A program made the translations under genes and the position numbers. A stretch of 7,275 bases of DNA from Alphaproteobacteria bacterium (GTDB taxonomy: Bacteria > Pseudomonadota > Alphaproteobacteria > JAJFFI01). The notes under the pieces were generated by a model. That model searched no databases. It saw only the letters and a program-made list of their open reading frames with translations, and was not told the origin of the DNA. Shown piece by piece: positions 1-6,802 of this stretch (its first letter is position 1; each line of letters opens with the position of its first letter). Location of the stretch: NCBI GenBank assembly GCA_021776755.1, contig JAJFFI010000353.1, forward strand, positions 1 to 7,275, read 5' to 3'.

Positions 1-662
1 TCATGGCTCGCCTGGTGGCGCGGCCGATCTCGCTCGCCGTGACCCGGCGGCTGGCCGGCACGCCGGTTTCCGCCAATGCCATGACCGTGTTCAGCACTTT
101 CGTCGGGTTGGCGGGCGCGCCGTTTTTCCTGTCATCGAGCCCTGGGCTTCAGGTCATCGGCGGGCTGTTGTTCGCGGCGCACTCGATCCTCGACGGCTGC
201 GACGGAGAGCTGGCGCGTTTGCGGTTTTCAGAATCGCGGTTCGGTGGGCTGCTGGATTTCTGGGGCGACAACCTTGTCCATGTCGCGGTTTTTTCCTGCA
301 TGGCGATCGGCTGGAGCCTCGCGACCGGGGCGATTTGGCCGTTGCTGTTGGGTTGCTCCGCGGTGCTCGGCACCATCGGTTCGGCAGGCTTCGTGCACTG
401 GCACACCATGCGCCGCTCATTGCGCGCCGAAGGCGGCGGGCCAGTTTTCACATCAGTTGCACAATCCTCGAAATCGCGCATGTCAGCCATCATGGACGGG
501 CTGGCCCGCCGCGATTTCATCTATCTGGTCCTGCTGATGTCGGCGTTTGGCAAGTCGGCGTGGTTTCTGGTCCTGACCGCCGTCGGTGCGCCGGTGTTTT
601 TCGTCCTCCTCCTGTGGGTCGCCTATCGCGAGAACAAGACTGAAAGCGAAGGAATGTCATGA
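1..662 (+). CDS. CDP-alcohol phosphatidyltransferase family membrane protein, 5' partial (possibly the C-terminal half of a nucleotidyltransferase fusion)
   Basis: The gene is open to the left edge. The first ATG is at position 3, and 219 residues follow from it. Numbering from that Met, the complete family signature DxxDGxxAR(x8)GxxxDxxxD is present as D64, D67, G68, A71, R72, G81, D85 and D89. These residues bind metal and the CDP moiety in this family. Around it are several hydrophobic segments (about 29-60, 91-130, 172-206), consistent with an inner-membrane enzyme. The stretch PVSANAMT (21-28) before the first membrane segment corresponds to the usual P-[VI]-[TS]-x-N-x-[IV]-T lead-in. 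Family members transfer a phosphoalcohol from or onto a CDP-activated partner. Because ino1 follows with a 4-nt overlap, the polar partner is probably inositol phosphate or CDP-inositol (inference). Met-1 lies close to the catalytic domain, so an upstream extension such as a CTP:inositol-phosphate cytidylyltransferase domain, as in IPCT/DIPPS fusions, is plausible but not visible. The family call is firm; the substrate is not. Confidence 0.88.
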   Translation, partial: MARLVARPISLAVTRRLAGTPVSANAMTVFSTFVGLAGAPFFLSSSPGLQVIGGLLFAAHSILDGCDGELARLRFSESRFGGLLDFWGDNLVHVAVFSCMAIGWSLATGAIWPLLLGCSAVLGTIGSAGFVHWHTMRRSLRAEGGGPVFTSVAQSSKSRMSAIMDGLARRDFIYLVLLMSAFGKSAWFLVLTAVGAPVFFVLLLWVAYRENKTESEGMS

Positions 663-2017
663 ATGAAATGAACTTGAGTAATTCCAAGAGAAATCGTGAC
701 ATTGCCCCCGCAAAGGGGCGGTTGGGCGTTCTGTTGCCAGGCATGGGGGCGGTTGCCACGACGCTGATTGCCGGTGCCCACTTGGTCAAGAAGGGTTTGG
801 CCGAACCGATCGGGTCGTTGACCCAGATGCAGAAGATCCGGATCGGCAAGCGCACCGAACCCCGCGCGCTCCCGATCAAGGAACTGGTCCCTCTGGCCGA
901 GCTTCGCGATCTGGTATTCGGTGGCTGGGACATTATCCCGGATAACGCATACGAGACGGCATGCAATGCGGGGGTTCTTGGCCTGGATGTCCTCTCCGGA
1001 GTCCGCCAGGAGCTTGAGTCGATAAAGCCGTGGCCCGGCGTTTTCGAGCAGGCCTACGTGCGGCGGCTGGCCGGCACCCATATCAAGACAGGCGAATCCA
1101 AGATGGCGTTGGCCGAAGCCCTTATGGACGACATCAAACGGTTCCTCGCCGACAACGAACTTGAGCGCGCGGTGATGGTCTGGTGCGGCTCGACAGAAGT
1201 CTATTCGGAGCCGGGACCCGTTCACCAGACGATTGAGGCCTTCGAGCAGGGATTGCGCGACAGCGCGCCCGAAATTCCACCATCCATGATCTATGCCTAT
1301 GCGGCGATCATGTGCGGTGTTCCCTGCACGAACGGCGCGCCGAACCTGTCGGTCGACATCCCCGCGCTGACCGAACTGGCCGATAAGCGCAAGGTGCCGA
1401 TCGCAGGAAAGGATTTCAAGACCGGCCAGACGATGATGAAAACCATCATAGCGCCGGGGCTGAAGGCCCGGATGCTGGGCCTCGAAGGCTGGTTTTCGAC
1501 AAATCTGATCGGCAACAAGGACGGCGAAGTTCTGGACGATGAGGGTTCGTTCAAGGCCAAGGAGGTTTCAAAATCCCAGGTCCTGGAGGCGATCCTTCAG
1601 CCTGATCACTATCCCGATCTTTACGGCGATTTTTATCACAAGGTCAGGATCCAGTATTACCCGCCCCGCGGGGACGCCAAGGAGGGATGGGACAATATCG
1701 ACATCACGGGCTGGCTCGGTCAGCCCATGCAAATAAAAGTCAATTTTCTGTGCAGGGACTCGATCCTGGCCGCGCCGATCGTGCTCGATCTCATTCTGTT
1801 CATGGACCTCGCGCAACGCGCCGGCATGTCAGGCATCCAGGAATGGCTGTCTTTCTATTTCAAGGCGCCGATGGCGCTGCCGACGCTGAAACCCGAGCAC
1901 GATCTGTTTATCCAGCACCTGAAATTGACCAATACCCTGCGAATTCTTGCCGGCGAGGAGCTGCTTAATCACTCGGGGCTCGACTATTACGAGGATGAAC
2001 GTGTCGGCGCGCTTTGA
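659..2017 (+). CDS. ino1: Inositol-3-phosphate synthase (myo-inositol-1-phosphate synthase, MIPS)
   Basis: This 452-residue cytosolic enzyme is predicted to convert D-glucose 6-phosphate to inositol phosphate with NAD, the committed step of inositol synthesis. The N-terminus has a Rossmann-like nucleotide-binding start, GVLLPGMGAVATTLIAG (23-39), followed by the GGWDI block (88-92) and DNAYETA (95-101). The catalytic region is well kept: NGAPNLSVDIPAL (225-237), GKDFKTGQT (250-258; the GDDFKSGQT block of other MIPS, carrying active-site lysines), STNLIGNKDGEVL (280-292) and RDSILAAPIVLDL (366-378). The length and N-terminal form fit the roughly 430-450-residue bacterial MIPS type better than the shorter (about 360) actinobacterial and archaeal type or the longer (above 500) eukaryotic type. 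The ATG at 659 overlaps the previous stop as ATGA, with AAGGA at 649-653 as ribosome binding site. A second Met at codon 4 is a possible alternative start. The position between two CDP-alcohol transferases indicates that the product feeds lipid or polyol-phosphodiester synthesis. Confidence 0.95.
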   Translation: MNEMNLSNSKRNRDIAPAKGRLGVLLPGMGAVATTLIAGAHLVKKGLAEPIGSLTQMQKIRIGKRTEPRALPIKELVPLAELRDLVFGGWDIIPDNAYETACNAGVLGLDVLSGVRQELESIKPWPGVFEQAYVRRLAGTHIKTGESKMALAEALMDDIKRFLADNELERAVMVWCGSTEVYSEPGPVHQTIEAFEQGLRDSAPEIPPSMIYAYAAIMCGVPCTNGAPNLSVDIPALTELADKRKVPIAGKDFKTGQTMMKTIIAPGLKARMLGLEGWFSTNLIGNKDGEVLDDEGSFKAKEVSKSQVLEAILQPDHYPDLYGDFYHKVRIQYYPPRGDAKEGWDNIDITGWLGQPMQIKVNFLCRDSILAAPIVLDLILFMDLAQRAGMSGIQEWLSFYFKAPMALPTLKPEHDLFIQHLKLTNTLRILAGEELLNHSGLDYYEDERVGAL

Positions 2018-2038
2018 CGGCGGAGTGAGGGGGCAGCG

Positions 2039-2728
2039 ATGAGGGACCGGCATTCGGGAGGTGGCGGCGACATCGGCCCCTATCCAGTCGAATTGTTTCC
2101 ATTGGTCCGCCATCTGTCGTTCTGGTCGACCAGATTGCTCTATCGAACACCCGTGACGCCGAACCAGATCACGGCGGTTTCGTTGGTGTTCGGATTGGCG
2201 TCGGCGGTGATGTTTCTTGTGGGCGGTTATCGGGCAGCCTTGGCAGGGTCGGGGTTGCTGCTCATTTGTTATGTGCTCGACAACAGCGATGGCGAAATCG
2301 CCCGGATCAAGAACCTCTCCTCCAAGTTTGGCGAGCGCTTCGACACATTCGTGGATTGGGTCGTACATGCCGCCCTGTTTCTGGCGCTTGGAGCAGTGGT
2401 CAGCCGAAGCACCGGACAGGATATCTGGCTCTGGTTTGGCGTGCTCGCCGCGATTGGCGGAACCATCAACTATGGGCTCGATACACTCCGCGATACCGGC
2501 GCAAGAATATTCGCGGGCCAGGAACGGATGGTCGAGGATGGTCCTGGCGCATCGAAGGCAGACCGAACGGCTTACGCATCGCGCGTCCTTCGCACCGATT
2601 TTTGCTTCATCGTGCTTGCGCTGGCGCTGGCCGATGTCATGTGGTTGCTGCTGCCGGCTGCAGCCATCGGAGCGCAGGTCTACTGGATGCTCCAGTTCGC
2701 CAAGGGTTTCCGCAGGCATCACGTTTAG
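2039..2728 (+). CDS. CDP-alcohol phosphatidyltransferase family protein (candidate phosphatidylinositol-phosphate synthase)
   Basis: This 229-residue membrane enzyme has the complete CDP-alcohol phosphatidyltransferase signature: D81, D84, G85, A88, R89, G98, D102 and D106, with exact family spacing. The lead-in TPVTPNQIT (37-45) is typical. Hydrophobic segments lie at about 44-80, 107-122, 128-145 and 188-215. The ATG at 2039 follows the ino1 stop by 21 nt and has a purine-rich ribosome site (GAGGGGG at 2027-2033) six bases upstream. By context the likely reaction is CDP-diacylglycerol plus inositol phosphate giving phosphatidylinositol phosphate and CMP. The alternative is a reaction using CDP-inositol made by a neighbour. 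It is a paralogue of the first gene: both have DGE[LI]AR in the motif, and both end in a segment with R-x-DF, W-x-L and GA-x-V at matching positions. No separate phosphatase gene for a phosphatidylinositol-phosphate product is visible here. Family membership is near certain; substrate assignment is inference. Confidence 0.9.
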   Translation: MRDRHSGGGGDIGPYPVELFPLVRHLSFWSTRLLYRTPVTPNQITAVSLVFGLASAVMFLVGGYRAALAGSGLLLICYVLDNSDGEIARIKNLSSKFGERFDTFVDWVVHAALFLALGAVVSRSTGQDIWLWFGVLAAIGGTINYGLDTLRDTGARIFAGQERMVEDGPGASKADRTAYASRVLRTDFCFIVLALALADVMWLLLPAAAIGAQVYWMLQFAKGFRRHHV

Positions 2729-2739
2729 GACACAGGTGT

Positions 2740-3753
2740 ATGACGAACGTTTGGCGACTCTTCTTTCTCCTGCTCGGTCTGGGACTGCTTGCGTTTGTCG
2801 TTGTGCAGGTGGACCTGAGCGCCGTTCTCACCCATGTCGGCACTCTCGGTTGGGGCATGGCTGCGGTTCTGTTCGTGTATTTCCTGGCCTTCCTCGCAGA
2901 TACATTCTCATGGCAACTGCTGGTCAAACCGGTTCGCCTCGAATGGAGATGGCTTTATGCGCTCTGGAAGGTGCGGATGGTCGGCGCCGCGGTGAACCGG
3001 TTGACGCCGCTCATCGGTCTCGGCGGCGAGGCCGTCAAGGCGGTCTTGTTGAAAAAGGTCCATGGCGTCGATTTCACCGAAGGAATCGCGTCTCTGATTG
3101 TGGCGAAGACCACCAACCTGATCGCGCTGATGGTCTTTCTGGCCGGTGGACTGATTGTCACGTTCAGCCTCGAGCGCATGCCGCAGGGATATGAAACGGT
3201 TATCTACGCCGGCTTTGCGGTCTTGGCTATTGGCATCGCGACGGTTTTCGCGATCCAGCGCGCGGGTCTGAGCTCGGCACTCGGCGGATGGCTCTCCCGG
3301 TGCCGGTACGGACGGCGGCTCGCCGGGCTCGTTCATCATATTGAACGCCTCGACGAACGGCTGATCGAAAGCTATTCGCGCGATCGCGCAAGATTTGGCC
3401 TGGCCTTCCTGCTGACGTTGGCCAACTGGATGTTGGGAGTCGTCGAACTCTATTTGATATTCTGGTTTTTTGGCAATCCGGTTTCAATGGCGGAAGCTTG
3501 GGCCATTGAGGCCATTTTCGAACTGGTCCGCGCAGGCGCCTTCTTCATTCCCGCCGGCATTGGGGCCCAGGAAGCGGCACTGGTCTTGATTGTCGCGCCG
3601 ATCACCGGTCAGCCATCGCTCGGTCTGGCAGTGGCGCTGGTACGACGCGCTCGCGAAGTCGTATGGATTATCTGGGGCGGGGCGATTGGGTGGTGGTACT
3701 CGAGGGTCATCCCGCAATCCCCTCGCCTGCATTCCATGAAGCCCAATGCGTAA
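2740..3753 (+). CDS. Lysylphosphatidylglycerol synthase N-terminal-like (UPF0104) flippase-like membrane protein
   Basis: This 337-residue polytopic inner-membrane protein has hydrophobic segments at about 7-24, 36-54, 114-143, 153-171, 219-244, 253-272, 276-300 and 305-320. Family-type motifs are NRLTPLIGLGGEAVKAVLL (86-104; the P-x-x-GGE-x-x-[KR]-x-x-L block), ELVRAGAFFIPAGIGAQEA (261-279; the P-x-G-[IL]-G-x-x-E block) and RRAREVVWIIWGG (302-314). This domain is the flippase half of MprF and also occurs alone in lipid and glycan loci. The aminoacyl-transferase half is absent, so the protein should not aminoacylate lipids. In this operon the plausible role is moving the inositol lipid across the inner membrane (inference). 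The frame is open far upstream through the previous gene, but the start is placed at 2740: it follows that gene's stop by 11 nt, has AGGA at 2727-2730 and CAGG at 2733-2736, and begins a typical MTNVWRLFFLLLGLG membrane-anchor N-terminus. Its 3' end overlaps the next gene by 8 nt. Confidence 0.88.
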   Translation: MTNVWRLFFLLLGLGLLAFVVVQVDLSAVLTHVGTLGWGMAAVLFVYFLAFLADTFSWQLLVKPVRLEWRWLYALWKVRMVGAAVNRLTPLIGLGGEAVKAVLLKKVHGVDFTEGIASLIVAKTTNLIALMVFLAGGLIVTFSLERMPQGYETVIYAGFAVLAIGIATVFAIQRAGLSSALGGWLSRCRYGRRLAGLVHHIERLDERLIESYSRDRARFGLAFLLTLANWMLGVVELYLIFWFFGNPVSMAEAWAIEAIFELVRAGAFFIPAGIGAQEAALVLIVAPITGQPSLGLAVALVRRAREVVWIIWGGAIGWWYSRVIPQSPRLHSMKPNA

Positions 3754-6379
3754 CCCTGTGATCTGGCCGCTTGGGCCGCTGCTTGCCCGATGGGTAATTG
3801 CGATCCAGGCCCATGCGCTCGCCGTCGTCTTGACGGCGTTTGCTGCGACGATCGCGCTGGTCGCCTATACGGTCGGAAATCTCGGCATCAATACCGACAC
3901 CACCAGCATGCTGTCGCCAGAGTTGCCGTTTCTCAAGACCTATCAAGACTATAAGAATGCGTTCCCGCGATCCGGCAATGTCATCACGATTGTTATTGAT
4001 GGCGATAGTCCCGAGCGTGCCGAGGCCGCTGCGATGGGTCTCTCAGGCGCTCTGGCGCAGCGTCGCGATCTATTCGACTCGGTATTCTACGCGCGGGGGC
4101 TGCCGTTCTTCAGTCGAAACGGCCTCCTGTATCAGGACATCGACAAATTAAGGGAACTATCTAGACGTCTCGTCGAAACCCAGTTTCTGTTGTCCACATT
4201 GGCGCAGAACCCAAACCTTGCGGGACTGTTCGACGTGCTTGGCCTGGCAATCGAAAAGGGCGGTGAGAGCAAGTTTATGGCCGCACGCCTCGACCCTCTT
4301 CTTGCCGCCATGGCCAAGACCGCAAATGCTCAGGTCGCCAACCAAACTGATGTCATGTCCTGGCGCAAGCTGATGTTTAATGCGACCGACGACACTCGGC
4401 GGTTCATCCAGGTTCGGCCCAATCTCCAGTTTTCGGCACTCCAGCCCGCGGGAAATGCAATCGAGGGGATCCGCCGGATAAGCCGGGAACTCAGTCTGGT
4501 TCCGGAAAAAGGGGTTCGGGTACGCCTCACCGGGTCACCGGCCATGGCTCACGAGGAACTCAACAGCGTCCGCCGCGGCGCCAAGCTCGCAGGGATTATT
4601 TCCTTTGTATTGGTCGCTGCAATCGTCTTGATCGGAATGCGCTCGTTCCGCCTGGTCTTGGCGACGCTGGCGACCCTGCTGGTCGGGCTGATCTGGACAG
4701 CGGCGTTTGCGACTGCGGTGATCGGCCACCTGAACCTGATGTCGGTTGCATTCGCCGTGTTGTTTATCGGCCTAGGTGTCGACTTCGGCATTCATTTCGG
4801 ATTGAAGGCACAGGAAGAATTCAGCCGGGACAAGGACAGGGCACGGGCACTTCGCAACACGGCCGAGGCGGTTGGCGTGGCAATGATCGCCTCTGCCTGC
4901 GCCGCCGCCGCCGGATTCTTCGCCTTTGTGCCCACCGAGTACACTGGATTGTCGGAACTCGGTATTATTTCGGGCTTTGGTGTGCTGATCGCGCTGGTCG
5001 CGAACCTGACGATACTGCCGGCAATCCTTTCACTTATCGGGACCGGTAGTGGATGGACCTACGAGAAGGCCGGGGTCGCCCTTGCAGCTACCAAATTGAT
5101 ACACAATCACAGCCGCTCTCTGGTCGTGGGTTCTGCCGTGCTTGGCGTGGCGGCGCTTTTTCTTTCGCAACACCTCCGCTTCGACTACGACCCGATGCGT
5201 CTGCGCGATCCGGGCACCGAGTCGGTGGCTACGGCAATCGAACTTACGCGTGACAATGATCGGCCCGTCTACACGATTGACGTTCTGCGCAGCAGCATCG
5301 CCGATGCGGACCTGCTGTCCCGGCGGCTCGAGGAGTTGAAAGTTGTAGATCGCGTGGTCACTCTTTCTAGTCTGGTGCCCCGGGATCAAGCGGCAAAACT
5401 CGACATCATCGCCGACACGAGCTTGTTTCTGACCCCGGTCCTGCTGGCCTCGACGGGTGGCAAGCCCGTTTCGCCTGAAGCACGCCAGGAGGCATTCGAG
5501 AAAATCCGAAGCAAGATCAAGGCCGGTATTCAGCCGGGGCAGGTGCTGGCCATGTCGGCTGAGGCCCACCGCCTAGCCGCTGCGCTAGACCGTTTTGCGG
5601 CTGCAACTGGATCCTCACCGGCGGCGCTCGCCGAAATGGAACGGCGGCTACTCGCAAACTTGCCCCCGCTACTCTCGTCGTTGCGCGCAGCCATGGAGGC
5701 GGAAACCGTGAAGCTGGACGATGTTCCGGTCGAGTTGCGCGAGCTCTATCTTGCGACCGACGGGCGGGTGCGGATCGAGGTCTTTCCTGCCGAGCGCGTA
5801 ACCGAAATTGCGGCGTTGCAGCGGTTCGTTGCCGCTGTGCGAAGCGTCGCCGCCGAAGCGACCGGGGCGCCGGTGGTCATTTTCGAAACCGGAAACGCCG
5901 TGGCGGCCGCCATGGTGCAGGCTTCGGTCACCGCATTCGCGGTTCTCGCGCTGGTGTTGCTGGCCTTCCTGCGCAGCGTGACTGGCGCTTTCCTGGTTCT
6001 GGCGCCGCTTGCACTGGCCGGCGGGCTCACCGGCTCAACCATGGTTGCGCTCTCGCTGCCGTTCAATTTTGCGAATGTCATCGTTCTGCCATTGCTACTT
6101 GGCCTTGGCGCCGCGAGCGGAATCCATCTGGTAATGCGCGCGCGTGGCATGCGCGCGGGCCGGCCGGTAATGGGAGAAACCACACCGCGCGCCGTCCTGC
6201 TGAGCGCCCTGACGACAATCGGTTCGTTCGGAAGCCTGATCGTCTCTAGCCACCGTGGCACGGCCAGTATTGGCGCGCTCCTGACCATTGCCATTGTCTT
6301 CACTCTGGTCTCCACGTTGCTTGTCCTGCCAGCGCTCATGCACTGGGTTTCATGGCCACGGCCAAACCAGACGGCGTGA
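3746..6379 (+). CDS. hpnN: MMPL/RND family transporter, HpnN-like (hopanoid-associated RND transporter type)
   Basis: This 877-residue protein has the duplicated RND/MMPL layout. TM1 is at about 20-43, a first periplasmic domain at about 45-275, a TM block at 281-430, TM7 at about 458-475, a second periplasmic domain at about 476-722, and a final TM block at 723-866. The two halves carry matching segments: GLGVDFGIHF (342-351) in the first and GLGAASGIHLVMR (786-798) in the second. The opening NLGINTDTTSMLSPELPF (45-62) and GNVITIVIDGDSPERAE (77-93) match my recollection of the HpnN subgroup, whose members are about 870-890 residues. HpnN moves hopanoids to the outer membrane. No hopanoid synthesis gene is visible here, so transport of an inositol lipid is inferred from the operon. 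The ATG at 3746 lies inside the end of the upstream gene (8-nt overlap). Only a weak GAAG precedes it, which suggests coupled translation. The hpnN symbol denotes the family type, not proven substrate. Confidence 0.87.
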   Translation: MRNPVIWPLGPLLARWVIAIQAHALAVVLTAFAATIALVAYTVGNLGINTDTTSMLSPELPFLKTYQDYKNAFPRSGNVITIVIDGDSPERAEAAAMGLSGALAQRRDLFDSVFYARGLPFFSRNGLLYQDIDKLRELSRRLVETQFLLSTLAQNPNLAGLFDVLGLAIEKGGESKFMAARLDPLLAAMAKTANAQVANQTDVMSWRKLMFNATDDTRRFIQVRPNLQFSALQPAGNAIEGIRRISRELSLVPEKGVRVRLTGSPAMAHEELNSVRRGAKLAGIISFVLVAAIVLIGMRSFRLVLATLATLLVGLIWTAAFATAVIGHLNLMSVAFAVLFIGLGVDFGIHFGLKAQEEFSRDKDRARALRNTAEAVGVAMIASACAAAAGFFAFVPTEYTGLSELGIISGFGVLIALVANLTILPAILSLIGTGSGWTYEKAGVALAATKLIHNHSRSLVVGSAVLGVAALFLSQHLRFDYDPMRLRDPGTESVATAIELTRDNDRPVYTIDVLRSSIADADLLSRRLEELKVVDRVVTLSSLVPRDQAAKLDIIADTSLFLTPVLLASTGGKPVSPEARQEAFEKIRSKIKAGIQPGQVLAMSAEAHRLAAALDRFAAATGSSPAALAEMERRLLANLPPLLSSLRAAMEAETVKLDDVPVELRELYLATDGRVRIEVFPAERVTEIAALQRFVAAVRSVAAEATGAPVVIFETGNAVAAAMVQASVTAFAVLALVLLAFLRSVTGAFLVLAPLALAGGLTGSTMVALSLPFNFANVIVLPLLLGLGAASGIHLVMRARGMRAGRPVMGETTPRAVLLSALTTIGSFGSLIVSSHRGTASIGALLTIAIVFTLVSTLLVLPALMHWVSWPRPNQTA

Positions 6380-6503
6380 TATTTCTGGGAGCGTTGTCAC
6401 GTTCGCCGCGGTTGAAGCGTGATAATTCGATGCCACCACAACCTCGGGTAGCGGCGGTTGCGTCGAGCCATACGCCAGCGATATCGACGTTAAAACCCTT
6501 CAT
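6336..6503 (-). other. Short reading frame, 55 residues, possible relic of an IS110-like transposase N-terminus
   Basis: The minus strand from ATG 6503 reads MKGFNVDIAGVWLDATAAT and runs on to a TGA at 6338-6336, entering the 3' end of the transporter gene on the opposite strand. VDIAxxWLD resembles the start of IS110-type DEDD transposases, where the first catalytic Asp lies in a VDI(A/S)K-like block. The match covers few residues and the frame stops at 55. The usual Lys after the block is Gly here. It lies 43 bases downstream of the broken TrbG-like gene on the same strand. It could equally be a chance frame. Confidence 0.2.
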
Positions 6504-6546
6504 TGTGCTCTCGAAATCAGGTGCCGTTGAGGTTTGAAAAGCATGG

Positions 6547-6781
6547 TCAGAAAAACACGACCCAGCGGACGGTGTCGCCGGCGGAGACGACGATCTTCTC
6601 GCCCGCTGAAGCGCAATGTCGCTGACTTGTTCGGGCGCGGTGTAGAGCTAATAGAGCGCCCCTTCCCTGTAGGGATAGATCTGGATGGTGTTGATAAAGC
6701 CGCCCGCGCTTGGTTCGACCGCGGCGGCGTTGGCATTGACCACGCGATCCTACAGTGGTCGGTGGTCTTCGGCGCGCATCG
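6547..6781 (-). pseudogene. trbG: Broken TrbG/VirB9/CagX-like conjugative transfer gene fragment
   Basis: Read on the minus strand from about 6781, the frame gives VVNANAAAVEPSAGGFINTI, then QIYPYREGALY, a stop, LYTAPEQVSDIALQ, and after a shift GEKIVVSAGDTVRWVV. This matches the core of TrbG/VirB9 outer-membrane core proteins of conjugative type IV secretion as I know them: ANxAA, G[FY][VI]NAxQVYP, GALYQ[LV]YxAPxQVxDIALQPGE and SxGDTVRW. Two in-frame stops, at 6752-6750 and 6650-6648, are visible; the second falls where CAG (Gln) is expected (GALY-Q-LY). One base is missing near 6604-6605, where a Pro codon is expected between ALQ and GEK. After RWVV the homology ends abruptly at about 6557 and a stop follows (6549-6547). 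The N-terminal part is also missing. No other tra or trb gene is visible, so this is a non-functional remnant of a conjugative or integrative element. The right boundary is approximate. Confidence 0.8.
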
Positions 6782-6802
6782 CCCGCTCGCCGGGTGCCGG
6801 CC

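Noticed and set aside
1829..2722. Long minus-strand frame (297 codons) opposite the second CDP-alcohol transferase
   Set aside because: It is antisense to two well-supported genes and its product shows no family motif; long antisense frames are expected at this GC content.
2266..2739. Long upstream extension of the flippase-like reading frame
   Set aside because: The extension overlaps the second CDP-alcohol transferase and its translation is Arg/Ala-rich shadow sequence. The start at 2740 has ribosome-site sequence and a typical membrane N-terminus.
6135..6157. GCGCGC repeats flanking TGGCAT as a regulatory palindrome
   Set aside because: They lie inside the transporter coding region and encode Ala/Arg-rich residues in a GC-rich gene; no reason to assign a function.
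5746..6339. Minus-strand frame of 197 codons opposite the transporter C-terminus
   Set aside because: Its composition is Arg/Ser/Thr/Ala-rich, as expected from the complement of a hydrophobic GC-rich gene, and no motif is visible.
6397..6422. Hairpin TCACG-TTC / GAA-G-CGTGA shortly after the transporter stop, as an intrinsic terminator
   Set aside because: The stem has a bulge and is followed by TAATTCG rather than a T run, so it does not qualify as a Rho-independent terminator on the evidence available.
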